Counted from the first letter of the stretch, positions 8,084 through 15,795 are shown. The stretch is 35,949 nucleotides of DNA from an uncultured Bacteroidales bacterium (GCA_905235085.1 CAJOKD010000025.1:1-35949), one strand, 5' to 3'. Notes: generated by a model from the sequence alone, not told the origin. Numbers and translations: made by a program.

Positions 8084-8953
8084 ATGAAAGAAGAAAGAAA
8101 ACAAGAGATCCGGGACGCCCTCGAGCGCTTTTGCATGCGCTACGGCTCCCAGAAGAAGGCGACAGCGGCCCTGAAGGACATCTCCGAGGGCACCATCTCG
8201 ACCATCCTGAACGGCAGGTTCGACAAAATCGGCGATGACATGTGGAGCCGCCTGGAAGCGCAGGTGATGCCGGCAACGGCCGACTACAGCCTCGCCGACA
8301 CATCCGCCCGGCTGAACCTGCTTGGGTACTTCCGGAAAATGAAGGAGGACTCCTCGATGATGTGGATCACCGGTCCGGCCGGTGTCGGCAAGAGTACGGC
8401 CGCCCGCGAGTTCGTCTCCAAAGGGCAGAACGCCTTTATGCTCACATGCGCCACTGATATGGTCCGTAGTGACTTTATGCAGGGACTGTCCGCTGCCGTC
8501 GGCCTGGACAACACAGGCCTCAACGTGAGGGAGACCCTATACGCCATCATCCGCCACCTGGTGACCCTCGAGAGACCGCTGCTGATCTTCGACGAGGCGG
8601 ACAAACTCCGCGACGACGTCCTCATGTACTTCATCACCATATACAACGAGTTGGAGGACCGTTGCGGAATCGTCTTCCTGTCCACGGACTCCATCAAGAG
8701 GCGCATGGAGATCGGTGTGAGTTACAACAAGCTTGGATACAATGAACTGTATTCCAGAATATGCAGGCGGTTCGTACCCGTCAAGCCGGCGACGCGCCAG
8801 GAGGTCATCGCGATCTGCCGTGCCAACGGCATCGAGGACCGAAAGGCAATACATAATGTCCTGGTAGAGGCAGACGACGCCCAGTACGACCTGCGACGTG
8901 TGAAGCGATCGATCGTGAAGCAGAAAGGTCTCAAATCCCTTTCAAACCAATAA
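8084..8953 (+). CDS. MuB-like AAA+ target-selection ATPase
   Basis: 289 residues, close to Mu B (312). A small N-terminal HTH-type domain (about 10-62, with KATAALKDISEGTISTILNG) precedes an AAA+ domain with Walker A GPAGVGKST (97-105) and Walker B LLIFDEAD (166-173). Sensor-like FLSTDS and a C-terminal helical part follow. MuB proteins bind DNA as ATP-dependent filaments, choose the target and activate the transposase. The gene sits directly after the transposase, as A-B do in Mu. Confidence 0.93.
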   Translation: MKEERKQEIRDALERFCMRYGSQKKATAALKDISEGTISTILNGRFDKIGDDMWSRLEAQVMPATADYSLADTSARLNLLGYFRKMKEDSSMMWITGPAGVGKSTAAREFVSKGQNAFMLTCATDMVRSDFMQGLSAAVGLDNTGLNVRETLYAIIRHLVTLERPLLIFDEADKLRDDVLMYFITIYNELEDRCGIVFLSTDSIKRRMEIGVSYNKLGYNELYSRICRRFVPVKPATRQEVIAICRANGIEDRKAIHNVLVEADDAQYDLRRVKRSIVKQKGLKSLSNQ

Positions 8954-8968
8954 CCAGATATATTTCAA

Positions 8969-9625
8969 ATGCCTTCCAAAGACTCGCGTTCAAGGTCGCT
9001 GTCCGCCTCTTCGATACTCTCGATCCGGCGCAATACCATCACTCTCGACGGTGAGTGGGGGCAGTGCCTTGGCACGATCGACCGTCACGGCACGGCGATG
9101 CTGTTCGGACCTTCCGGCAGCGGCAAGTCGAATGCGGCAATGGCCCTGGCTAAAGAACTCACAGCCTTCGGGACGGTGCTCTTCCTTTCGCTCGAGGAGG
9201 GTTTCTCGGTCAGCTTCCAGAACACACTGAGGAGACATGGAATGATAGAGTGCGGTACGCGCTTCCAGGCTCTGGACAAGTGTTCTAAAGAGGAGCTTAA
9301 CACCCGACTCTTCAAGAAGGGATCCGCAGAGTTCATCTTCATAGACTCCATCCAGGCATTCAAGATGAGGATCAGGGACTATGAGTTCCTGAAGGCCCAG
9401 TACCCGAACAAGCTCATCATCCTGATCAGTCGTGCTAAGGGTAAGGAGCCATGGGGGGATGCCGCGAAGGAGATCCTCTATGATGTGGGTATCAAAATCT
9501 GGGTGGAAGGTGGCGTCGCATCTACGAGAGGGCGGTTCTTCGGACCCACGGGCAAGGCAGTCATATGGCCGGACAAGGCTTTCGACTATTACGGTAAACT
9601 AACAAGCAATGAAGGAGATGAGTAA
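8969..9625 (+). CDS. Second P-loop ATPase (RecA-fold type)
   Basis: 218 residues. Walker A is GPSGSGKS (47-54). LFLSLEEG (about 70-77) and FIFIDSIQAF (Walker B) recall RecA/RadA/DnaB-type ATPases rather than AAA+. It lies 15 bp after the MuB-like gene and overlaps the next gene by up to 17 bp. Classical Mu has no equivalent. A role in replication, DNA handling or transposition is inferred from position only. The first 20 residues are rich in Ser and Arg and may be disordered. Confidence 0.85.
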   Translation: MPSKDSRSRSLSASSILSIRRNTITLDGEWGQCLGTIDRHGTAMLFGPSGSGKSNAAMALAKELTAFGTVLFLSLEEGFSVSFQNTLRRHGMIECGTRFQALDKCSKEELNTRLFKKGSAEFIFIDSIQAFKMRIRDYEFLKAQYPNKLIILISRAKGKEPWGDAAKEILYDVGIKIWVEGGVASTRGRFFGPTGKAVIWPDKAFDYYGKLTSNEGDE

Positions 9626-9920
9626 CAAGATCAAGACCGAGACCCTTGGTAGGGCCCAGGCGGTCATCAGGGTGAAGCCTATTGACCATATATGGATCGG
9701 TGGATGCTGCATAACTGACGATCAGGACAAACTGCGCGTCAAGGTCATCTGCAGGCGCGGAAGAGGCGTTTGTGGTCAGACGCGGGAGCAGACCATACTG
9801 AATACCATCCATTATGGTGTGGATATGATGAGATACCTTCCCGGCAAGGGGATAACTTTCGAAAGCGCAAAGAAGATCCTCCGGGAGATAGAAGACTCTG
9901 TACAACCAAGACTCTTCTGA
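9609..9920 (+). CDS. Hypothetical early protein
   Basis: 103 residues from the ATG at 9609. A second ATG at 9618 overlaps the stop codon of the previous gene and is an equally good start (100 residues). Mixed alpha/beta character, with GGCC (about 31-34) and CRRGRGVCG in the middle; three or four Cys could bind metal, but no clear zinc motif is present. Coupled to the ATPase gene upstream. Family not recognised. Confidence 0.75.
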   Translation: MKEMSNKIKTETLGRAQAVIRVKPIDHIWIGGCCITDDQDKLRVKVICRRGRGVCGQTREQTILNTIHYGVDMMRYLPGKGITFESAKKILREIEDSVQPRLF

Positions 9921-9922
9921 CC

Positions 9923-10402
9923 ATGGCAAAGAACTACAAGCGTTTCTACGCGCTGCTCAGGCAGAACCCGGACGCGGATAAGGACGAGCTCGTGATGTCT
10001 TTCACGGAAGAGCGTACCACCAGTCTCCGGGAGATGACCGAGGAAGAATTCAACTCCCTGTGCGATGCCCTCCAGTACGGTGCCGGACAGGGCTATGGCC
10101 AGAAGTCCATGGCGGAGTTGAAGCAGGCCCGTTCTGCCGTGCTAGTGCGTATCCAGAGGTTAGGGATCCCGACGGTGGACAACTGGGACGGGATTGACCA
10201 GTTCTGCCTGAGCAGGAGGATCGCAGGCAAGCGGTTCGCCGCCTTGACGGTCGCTGAGCTGAGGTCCCTGCGTACCAAGCTTGAGATGATCCTGCGGAGG
10301 GGAGGACTTAAGGAGGTCCGAAAAAGGGATAAAGAGGACGAATCGGCCCACCTACAGGCACTAGCAAATACTTTTAAGACCAACTCGAAATATGCGAATT
10401 GA
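9923..10402 (+). CDS. GemA/DUF1018-like phage protein
   Basis: 159 residues from ATG 9923, 2 bp after the previous stop codon. The layout resembles Mu GemA (gp16, DUF1018): an N-terminal LREMTEEEFNSLCDAL-like segment, then IQRLGI, W, the block IDQFCLSRRIAGKRFAALTV, and a final helix ELRSLRTKLEMIL. In Mu, GemA belongs to the early region and affects host gene expression and DNA topology; no enzymatic function is firmly known. The match is by pattern, not by search. Confidence 0.75.
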   Translation: MAKNYKRFYALLRQNPDADKDELVMSFTEERTTSLREMTEEEFNSLCDALQYGAGQGYGQKSMAELKQARSAVLVRIQRLGIPTVDNWDGIDQFCLSRRIAGKRFAALTVAELRSLRTKLEMILRRGGLKEVRKRDKEDESAHLQALANTFKTNSKYAN

Positions 10403-10541
10403 GATGAATAATAGAAACAGGCTTCCCGGCCTCATCGGTTGCATTGCGGCATACATCCGCCGCCGGAGGGACAGGCGTTGGCTGGAGCGGTGGAACCGTT
10501 ATGCCAGGGGGAACAATGTGAAACCACTGAAGATCAACTGA
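10392..10541 (+). CDS. Very small basic protein
   Basis: 49 residues, highly basic (IRRRRDRRWLERWNRYARG). The ATG overlaps the end of the GemA-like gene by 11 bp and the stop codon is 1 bp before the next ATG, so it fills the gap exactly in a tightly packed operon. The composition suggests nucleic-acid binding, but nothing more specific can be said. Confidence 0.6.
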   Translation: MRIEMNNRNRLPGLIGCIAAYIRRRRDRRWLERWNRYARGNNVKPLKIN

Positions 10542-10542
10542 A

Positions 10543-10758
10543 ATGGATATCGCGAATCTACCAAGGGCTGTGGCGCTGGAAAGTGAGCTGGATGTGCTGC
10601 TCCATCTAGGGAGCGATATCGAAACGAACCTCAGCGGCTGGTCCATGACCGGCAGTGATGGCAGGGCATACAACCTCAGCCGGCACATGGTGACTGACAT
10701 CAAGAGGCTGGCGGAGAACAGGATCCTGGCGATAATCGAAGAAGTAAAGAACCTTTAA
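10543..10758 (+). CDS. Small hypothetical early protein
   Basis: 71 residues, largely helical (ALESELDVLLHLGSDI, HMVTDIKRLAENRILAIIEE). It starts one base after the preceding stop codon and ends 11 bp before the next gene. No family recognised. Tight spacing on both sides supports a real gene. Confidence 0.7.
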   Translation: MDIANLPRAVALESELDVLLHLGSDIETNLSGWSMTGSDGRAYNLSRHMVTDIKRLAENRILAIIEEVKNL

Positions 10759-10769
10759 CATCTACGAAT

Positions 10770-11444
10770 ATGGAGAATAACGAGACACAGGTCCGGATGA
10801 CGGACGAAGAGCTGGCCGAGTACAGGGCGTTCAAGGAGGCCCGGGCCAAGAAAGAGAGGGAGGAGCGGGCCCGCAAGATGAGGGCGGACTACACCTCCAT
10901 AGTGGACGATGAGATTGCGGCGGCAGTGCCGGCACTCCTGTCCATCTCAGAGGACATCAGTACGGTTAAGAAGACCGTGCTGGAGAATTTCCAGGCGATA
11001 CTCGCCATGAAGGGCGAGCTCTACAGGGAGAGGAAAGGCGAGGAGATGGCCAACTATTCCCACACCTTCACGTCCTCGGACGGCAAGGCGAGGATAACCA
11101 TCGGCCGCTATATGAATGACGACTACCTCGACACAGCCGAGACCGGCATCGCCATGATCCGGGACTACATCTCCTCGCTGGCGACAGACGAGAAGTCCCA
11201 GGCCCTTGTGGGTATGGTGATGCGGCTGCTGGCCAAGGACCGCAAGGGTACCCTCAAGGCCCAGAGGATCATCCAGCTGCGCAGGATCGCCGAGGAATCG
11301 GGTGCCGAGCAGTTCATCGAGGGCGTCAGGATCATCGAGGAGGCGTACTGTCCAACAGCATCCAGGACGTATCTCCGTGCATGGAGAAGGAACGAGAATA
11401 CCAACGGATGGGATCCAATCCCGCTTGGCATGACTGAATCATAG
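10770..11444 (+). CDS. DUF3164 family phage protein
   Basis: 224 residues. A charged N-terminal coiled-coil stretch (about 11-45) leads into a domain that resembles DUF3164: central GKARITIGRYMNDDYLDTAE, then MRLLAKDRKGTLKAQRIIQL and a C-terminal RTYLRAWRRNE with WDPIPL. The family is common in the early region of Mu-like phages (position of Mu gp8) and has no known biochemical role. Orientation and spacing fit the early operon. Confidence 0.8.
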   Translation: MENNETQVRMTDEELAEYRAFKEARAKKEREERARKMRADYTSIVDDEIAAAVPALLSISEDISTVKKTVLENFQAILAMKGELYRERKGEEMANYSHTFTSSDGKARITIGRYMNDDYLDTAETGIAMIRDYISSLATDEKSQALVGMVMRLLAKDRKGTLKAQRIIQLRRIAEESGAEQFIEGVRIIEEAYCPTASRTYLRAWRRNENTNGWDPIPLGMTES

Positions 11445-11455
11445 GAGGATAGGGT

Positions 11456-11749
11456 ATGGATACAAGCATGAATGATCTGGTGAAAGAGACGGCCCGGCAG
11501 CAGCTGACCGAAGCCTCGGAGAGATTGAAGAATCTGTGCAGGCTTGACGCCAAGCGGCCGGCCGACCAAAGGGTAGCCGATCTTACCCACGTATATGCCG
11601 AAGGGGGGCGCTTCATAGCGGTCTTCGGATCAGCGCACATGATGGGAGACCTGTTCAAGGCGTTCCTGAGGGAGCGTCCAGAGTTCCGTATAGTACTACA
11701 GGATGCGCTTGACGACATATACAGAGTTGTGGAAGCTCCAGAATACTAA
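11456..11749 (+). CDS. Hypothetical protein
   Basis: 97 residues, mainly helical with no membrane segment. Preceded by AGGAGGATAGGGT before the ATG, a strong Shine-Dalgarno for this type of host. Lies 11 bp after the DUF3164 gene. Family not recognised. Confidence 0.7.
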   Translation: MDTSMNDLVKETARQQLTEASERLKNLCRLDAKRPADQRVADLTHVYAEGGRFIAVFGSAHMMGDLFKAFLRERPEFRIVLQDALDDIYRVVEAPEY

Positions 11750-11761
11750 TCTCGGCGATAT

Positions 11762-11998
11762 ATGCGGAAACGGAGGCAGAGGCGCGGTGTGAGCTACCGT
11801 AAGAGGGTGGTGGACATCAACCGGATATATGATGAACATGTCAACGATGGTCTCTCCAACAGGGAGATCTGGCGTAGGTTCATCTATCCTGTGTATGCCA
11901 TCAGCGAGCGGTCGTTCTACAACATCCTCTCCGCTTCCGCAAATCCTGACAAGACCCTTCCGGACGATTACCCTACGTTATTTGGATTCAAGGATTGA
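11762..11998 (+). CDS. Small HTH-like protein, candidate late activator
   Basis: 78 residues with a very basic start (MRKRRQRRGVSYRKR) and a plausible HTH at about 20-57 (INRIYDEHVNDGLSNREIWR ... ISERSFYNIL). It sits at the end of the early block, just ahead of the gpG-like gene. In Mu the activators Mor and C occupy the early-late junction and drive late genes, so this is my best candidate for the protein that binds the dyads at 21461-21519. There is no direct evidence for that link. A protein of unknown function is the alternative. Confidence 0.65.
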   Translation: MRKRRQRRGVSYRKRVVDINRIYDEHVNDGLSNREIWRRFIYPVYAISERSFYNILSASANPDKTLPDDYPTLFGFKD

Positions 11999-12002
11999 CA
12001 CT

Positions 12003-12557
12003 ATGGCATCAAGCAAGGACATAATGAGGAAGATCCTCAGGGACGTAAGGGTGGAAGCTTCGCAGCAGTTCGACCGCAACTTCACCCAGGAGTCATTCTT
12101 CGGCACGCCATGGCCCCGCCGGAAGGGTCCGGTCCGCAGGAACAGGCACCTTCTTGTCAGTACCGGTGACCTGAGGCGCAGCATCCTGAGTCGATCGGAC
12201 GAAAACAGTATTACCTTCTATTCAGACCTCCCTTATGCGGCCATCCAGAACAAAGGTGGAGACATAAGGGTCACGGCACGCATGAAGCGGCTGTTCTGGG
12301 CCAAGTACTACGAGGCTACCGGTGGCTTCAAGAGGCGCAAGGACGGTTCCCTCAGCCGGAGCAAGCGCCAGGTCCAGCTGAGCGAGGAGGCGGAGTTCTG
12401 GAAGGCGATGGCACTGAAGAAGGTCGGGGAGACTATCACCATCCCGAAGAGGCAGTACCTGGGGACTTCCCCGCAGCTAGAGAATGCAGTGAAGGCAATC
12501 ATAGAGAAGGATATAGAGGAATACCTTAAGACAATCAAGGACGAAATCAAACCATGA
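12003..12557 (+). CDS. Mu gpG-like virion morphogenesis protein
   Basis: 184 residues from ATG 12003; the same frame is open upstream, but this start follows the previous stop codon by 4 bp. It resembles the phage virion morphogenesis family (Mu gpG): LLVSTGDLRRSI, then LPYAAIQNKGGDIRVTARMK and a late IPKRQYLGTS. The family acts in tail completion or head-tail joining. In this phage the gene is far from the head block and ends the early-direction operon together with the next gene. Confidence 0.85.
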   Translation: MASSKDIMRKILRDVRVEASQQFDRNFTQESFFGTPWPRRKGPVRRNRHLLVSTGDLRRSILSRSDENSITFYSDLPYAAIQNKGGDIRVTARMKRLFWAKYYEATGGFKRRKDGSLSRSKRQVQLSEEAEFWKAMALKKVGETITIPKRQYLGTSPQLENAVKAIIEKDIEEYLKTIKDEIKP

Positions 12558-13030
12558 ACAGAGCAAGGCTTTACAATGACTTCATCGATGCGGTGAAGGG
12601 ACAGCTTCCGGAGATCAAGCATGTGGATCTTTGGAACAGGAACATAGAATTCATCGAGCAAGAGGACTGGTTCATGCCGGCCGTCTTCCTGGAGTTCGGG
12701 GAGATATTCTGGAGTGCTTCCAAGGTAGACAAGGACACCATCGACTACAAGGGCAAAGGAACCCTGACCATCCATATCGTTACGCCCTGGGATGGCAGCG
12801 CCTCAGCTGACAGTCCAGCCAGGAACCTGCTGCTGCGGTACTTCGACCTGAGTGCCAGGATCCAAAAGATAATGGAACTCATGGAAGGCGAGGATTACGG
12901 AGGAATATGGCTCAACAGCACCAAGACCAACCACGACCACGCGGATATAGTCGAGAACATCGATATCTACGTCGTGACGTTCCACAGGCGCGTGAGCCGG
13001 ATCCAAACTTCGTCGGAAGACGAGTCATGA
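12554..13030 (+). CDS. Tail completion/terminator candidate
   Basis: 158 residues, overlapping the gpG-like gene by 4 bp (ATGA type), so translation is probably coupled. The fold appears alpha/beta: an initial helix, PAVFLEFGEI, GTLTIHIVTPW, and a final strand IDIYVVTFHRRV. That pattern and the partner gene fit a small tail-terminator or head-tail joining protein. No sequence signature proves it. Confidence 0.7.
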   Translation: MNRARLYNDFIDAVKGQLPEIKHVDLWNRNIEFIEQEDWFMPAVFLEFGEIFWSASKVDKDTIDYKGKGTLTIHIVTPWDGSASADSPARNLLLRYFDLSARIQKIMELMEGEDYGGIWLNSTKTNHDHADIVENIDIYVVTFHRRVSRIQTSSEDES

Positions 13031-13044
13031 CGCTGTGAAGCGCC

Positions 13045-13147
13045 GCCCTGCACAGGCCAGATGGCTGGCGAAAAGTTAAACCTGTATTTCTGACATTTTA
13101 CCATAAACCAAATTTTACAGTCCGGTTCGATTCCGGGTGCAGGGCCA
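13045..13147 (+). ncRNA. tRNA-like element, possibly a degenerate tRNA
   Basis: GCCCTGCAC (13045-13053) pairs perfectly over 9 bp with GTGCAGGGC (13137-13145), like an extended acceptor stem. A D-arm follows: GCC/GGC stem (13056-13058/13067-13069) with loop AGATGGCT, which has A14-, G15-, G18- and G19-like bases in place. A T-arm CCGG-TTCGATT-CCGG lies at 13122-13136. The middle (13070-13120) is 51 nt long and gives no convincing anticodon stem-loop. Genomic CCA at 13145-13147 overlaps the stem. This could be a decayed tRNA or a tRNA mimic. The 13031-13182 stretch holds no other gene. Confidence 0.5.
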
Positions 13148-13275
13148 AGAGAATCATTATCAACGATCAAATACCATAATCAATGGACCTCAAGACCACT
13201 TTACGCCAAGAGATTGAAAGGCAAATGCAAGCTACCAAAGGGGCTTCAATGCCCGGAAAGAAAGGAGGAACAGAA

Positions 13276-13521
13276 ATGATGACACTTCACGATTTAATTC
13301 ATAAGGCAACAATTCTCGACAATATGTTCAGTTGTGAGGATGTGCCAATCAAGTGGTGCGGCGTTGAGATCCGCGACCTTCTATTCGAGCTTATCAATGG
13401 GGACAAGCCTGAAGAAGCCGCCATCAATATAAGAGCCTTGATAAAGCCAGAAGAAGGTTCAGGCACAGGCGAAGTGACGTTCTTTGAATTGAATGGGGAA
13501 AGATATGTAATCGAAAAGTAA
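13276..13521 (+). CDS. Small acidic hypothetical protein
   Basis: 81 residues from ATG 13276, chosen because it follows AAGGAGGAACAG, the same leader that precedes the next gene. An in-frame ATG at 13183 would add 31 residues (MDLKTTLRQEIERQMQ...) and cannot be excluded. The protein is helical in its first half (LHDLIHKATILDNMF) and ends in a short strand region (VTFFELNGERYVIEK). No family recognised. Confidence 0.65.
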   Translation: MMTLHDLIHKATILDNMFSCEDVPIKWCGVEIRDLLFELINGDKPEEAAINIRALIKPEEGSGTGEVTFFELNGERYVIEK

Positions 13522-13533
13522 GGAGGAACAGAA

Positions 13534-14022
13534 ATGATACAGAAACTTGAATACGAAACAGAAAGAGACAGAAGCGGAAATGTATATGGTGTGATTCCAC
13601 CGTCTGATGAAGAAATCATCACCAAGGTTAACGAGGTGATTGACTACATCAACTCCCTACCCAAAGGAATCCCGCCATGTCAGACAGGATTCAAGGCGGA
13701 CCCAGTTGGACGTCGTGGGAGACAGGGAATGGTACCAAGATGGATCTCCGAGAAAGCTGAGGAATACCAGAGGCAGATGGAGCCTCCATACGATTCCGGC
13801 GACATCATCAGCGCATACGAATCCGGAGCGATGGAGAATGACAAAAGGTTTGTCTACGGCCCCACGGGAGATCCAGACCCGGCAGGGACAAGTGACCTGG
13901 AGGAAGCAGCGAAGGAATATGCCGACAAGACTATATGCGATGTAGATGATGGCCCATCCGTCGGAACGGTAATTGATGCATTCGTAGCTGGAGCCAAGTG
14001 GAGGGAGTTTAAGCTTTTGTAG
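13534..14022 (+). CDS. Hypothetical phage accessory protein
   Basis: 162 residues behind a strong AAGGAGG Shine-Dalgarno. The C-terminal part (LEEAAKEYADKTICD ... VIDAFVAGAKWR) follows a short motif common in small Bacteroidales phage proteins (EAAxxYA ... FxAGAxW). The middle is rich in Gly, Pro and Asp and probably flexible. Function unknown. Confidence 0.7.
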   Translation: MIQKLEYETERDRSGNVYGVIPPSDEEIITKVNEVIDYINSLPKGIPPCQTGFKADPVGRRGRQGMVPRWISEKAEEYQRQMEPPYDSGDIISAYESGAMENDKRFVYGPTGDPDPAGTSDLEEAAKEYADKTICDVDDGPSVGTVIDAFVAGAKWREFKLL

Positions 14023-14074
14023 GAACTTGGGAGAGTAATCCCTGGGTGTACGTTTATGTGTTTGAACTTGTACG

Positions 14075-14275
14075 ATGATGAGAGGGAGTGATAACTATGA
14101 GAAGTTGGCCGCTGCAGGCTTCGTGATTGTCCGGCCAGACGATTACCCGGCTCCGCGAATCAAGCAGTGGGTCGGTGACGGAGCCTGGAAGACCTTGGAG
14201 AAATACCCTACCAAGGCCGCCCGAGATCGGGCCCTCGCCACCATGCTGGAGAATCCGAAAACAGTGAACCTGTGA
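14075..14275 (+). CDS. Small hypothetical phage protein
   Basis: 66 residues; the second ATG (14078) may be the start. Contains FVIVRPDDYPAPRIKQW, then W and an Ala/Arg-rich helix (TKAARDRALATMLE), a pattern I associate with short Bacteroidales phage proteins of unknown role. It follows the previous gene by about 50 bp. Confidence 0.6.
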   Translation: MMRGSDNYEKLAAAGFVIVRPDDYPAPRIKQWVGDGAWKTLEKYPTKAARDRALATMLENPKTVNL

Positions 14276-14441
14276 TGAACGTAGTGTCATCAGTTCTCTT
14301 TTCTAATGTACTGATTTAACGGAACTTGAACGTTTTTCAAATTATTGAAAGGTTATATGTTACTTTTTTGCATAATATTTGTATTTTTGTAAGAGACTCT
14401 TATTTAATTAAGGGCAATTATTCTTTAACACACATTCAGGT
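14276..14441 (+). promoter_or_regulatory. AT-rich leader region of the three-gene cassette
   Basis: About 165 bp, strongly AT-rich compared with both sides. TATTTTTG at 14382-14389 fits the Bacteroidetes -7 element, but no good -33 TTTG is found at 19-21 bp. Short repeats TTGAA/TTCAA (14326-14348) could form a weak hairpin. Probably contains the promoter of the genes at 14442-15686. Confidence 0.4.
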
Positions 14442-14786
14442 ATGGCAGAAGGCGAAGTAAAATTCAAGTACATTTTTAATGATGATTATAACCCTGTTTA
14501 TGTCAATGGGGCACATGGCGGTGTTAATTCCCAAGGGGAAATTATAGTCAACTTCTATCTTGAGCGTATGGGGCTTCCAAATAGCCAAACAAACGCCATA
14601 ACCTCAGAAGGTAAACTGGGAGACGTCATTGCTTCCGACCCTAAGGATTTGAATCAGTCTCATATCAGATTCATTCGTAATGGCATTATAATGAATCTTC
14701 AGACCGCCATTACAATACACAATTGGTTGGGACAGCATATTGAGACGTTGAAGAAGCTATATGGTATTGATCCAGAGAAAGAGTAA
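14442..14786 (+). CDS. Cassette protein 1, DUF3467-like
   Basis: 114 residues. The course of strands and helix (YVNGAHGGVNSQGEIIVNFY ... RFIRNGIIMNLQTAITIHNW LGQHIETLKKLYG) is similar to small DUF3467-type proteins, in which a strand pair is followed by a C-terminal helix. The likeness is by eye. It is the first gene of a compact AT-rich operon with the next two genes and starts after a long AT-rich leader. Function unknown. Confidence 0.7.
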   Translation: MAEGEVKFKYIFNDDYNPVYVNGAHGGVNSQGEIIVNFYLERMGLPNSQTNAITSEGKLGDVIASDPKDLNQSHIRFIRNGIIMNLQTAITIHNWLGQHIETLKKLYGIDPEKE

Positions 14787-14791
14787 GAATA

Positions 14792-15307
14792 ATGTTTGCG
14801 GAGATTATGATTGCCAGCTTAGCTAAGTTTAGTGACACAAGCTTTATGAGGAAATGGGGACAAAAGCCTTTCCCTTATTATAATGATGTCACTAAGATTA
14901 TATACGGAAAAAAAGACTCCGTAAGCAATACAAAGCCTTCTCTATTTATTGATATCGACAAAATGGAGAAGCTAGGTGATAACTATTTTCGTATAGAATC
15001 ATTTAGATCCTTAAAGAAGGGTTGGGACGGTTATAGCGCCGAGATAATTCCGGAAACCATTTTAAACCGAGTCCAAGATATACTTCTAAAAGTGCGGAAA
15101 CCATCTAGTCCAAGACTCCAGGTGTTTCCGACAGGAAGAGGGACCGTTCAGATAGAGTATTATATTGATGATGACAATCAAACAGAGATTGAAGTTTTTC
15201 AGAATCAGTACAATGCTTTCATAGTCTCAAAGGGTATGGAAGAAGAAAAAAAGGTGACAAGAAAAGAGGCTATAACTATTTTGGATAACATCATCAATGG
15301 GAAGTAG
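14792..15307 (+). CDS. Cassette protein 2, GWDGYSA family
   Basis: 171 residues. The motif SLKKGWDGYSAEIIPE (about 75-90) and later LQVFPTGRGTVQIEYYIDDD match a widespread but uncharacterised type of protein (L-x3-WDG-x-A-x2-I, then P-T-x2-G-x-I/V-x-I/L-E-Y/W). It starts 5 bp after cassette protein 1 and overlaps cassette protein 3 by 11 bp. Members of this family are often found next to small partners, but no activity is known to me. Confidence 0.75.
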   Translation: MFAEIMIASLAKFSDTSFMRKWGQKPFPYYNDVTKIIYGKKDSVSNTKPSLFIDIDKMEKLGDNYFRIESFRSLKKGWDGYSAEIIPETILNRVQDILLKVRKPSSPRLQVFPTGRGTVQIEYYIDDDNQTEIEVFQNQYNAFIVSKGMEEEKKVTRKEAITILDNIINGK

Positions 15308-15686
15308 GGCTTTTTCTCCAATCATAGCCGATGGAGAATACCTCTATAGGGGTATAACAAATAAGCAATGGGATTTTGTTAATAATCGAATCACTTCTGC
15401 TGCGTATAAAGATTCGCTTGGTGTATCTGTTGATAGGAGCGGTGATCGGGATGAAGAATCTTGTGTATCCCACCTTCTTCAGAATAAGCCTTTTATCGCC
15501 ATAGGAAGACTTATGGCTGGGTTTGTTCGTGAGAGTGGTTTACTTGTTAAGTATGATCCTACAGAAGAGAATGAGTATCACTCCGAAATTCGTCATTCAG
15601 AGAATAGGGCTGAACTTACAACAGGACAATCAAAGAAGATGTCTCGTTCTGCAACAGTGGTATACTTGCAAGAGGACTTGAGGTAG
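15297..15686 (+). CDS. Cassette protein 3, ITSAAYKDS/SVDR family
   Basis: 129 residues. LYRGITNKQWDF, RITSAAYKDSLGVSVDRSGD and the late VKYDPTEENEYHSEIRH are the recurring motifs of an uncharacterised family (SSAAFKD ... SVD ... NPxHAxI) found scattered in bacteria. Ser, Asp, Tyr and His are conserved-looking but no enzyme class can be assigned. Its ATG lies within the end of cassette protein 2, so translation is probably coupled. Last gene before the terminator at 15750. Confidence 0.75.
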   Translation: MGSRAFSPIIADGEYLYRGITNKQWDFVNNRITSAAYKDSLGVSVDRSGDRDEESCVSHLLQNKPFIAIGRLMAGFVRESGLLVKYDPTEENEYHSEIRHSENRAELTTGQSKKMSRSATVVYLQEDLR

Positions 15687-15749
15687 TAAGCAAATTGAAG
15701 CATCTGAATGAAGAAGACTACTTCTGATTTCCTGAATGAAATTATCATT

Positions 15750-15785
15750 AATCCGGTGAGCCGAGGGGCTGACCGGATTTTTTTT
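15750..15785 (+). terminator. Intrinsic terminator of the accessory cassette
   Basis: AATCCGGT (15750-15757) pairs with ACCGGATT (15772-15779). An inner stem AGCC/GGCT (15759-15762/15767-15770) extends it, and an uninterrupted T run follows to 15785. It closes the operon at 14442-15686. Confidence 0.85.
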
Positions 15786-15795
15786 GCCGTTGTGT

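Noticed and set aside
13045..13147. A functional tRNA gene (for example tRNA-His or tRNA-Sec because of the long stem)
   Set aside because: No anticodon stem-loop with U33 and a plausible anticodon could be found, and the spacing between D- and T-arms is far too long. Kept only as a tRNA-like element.
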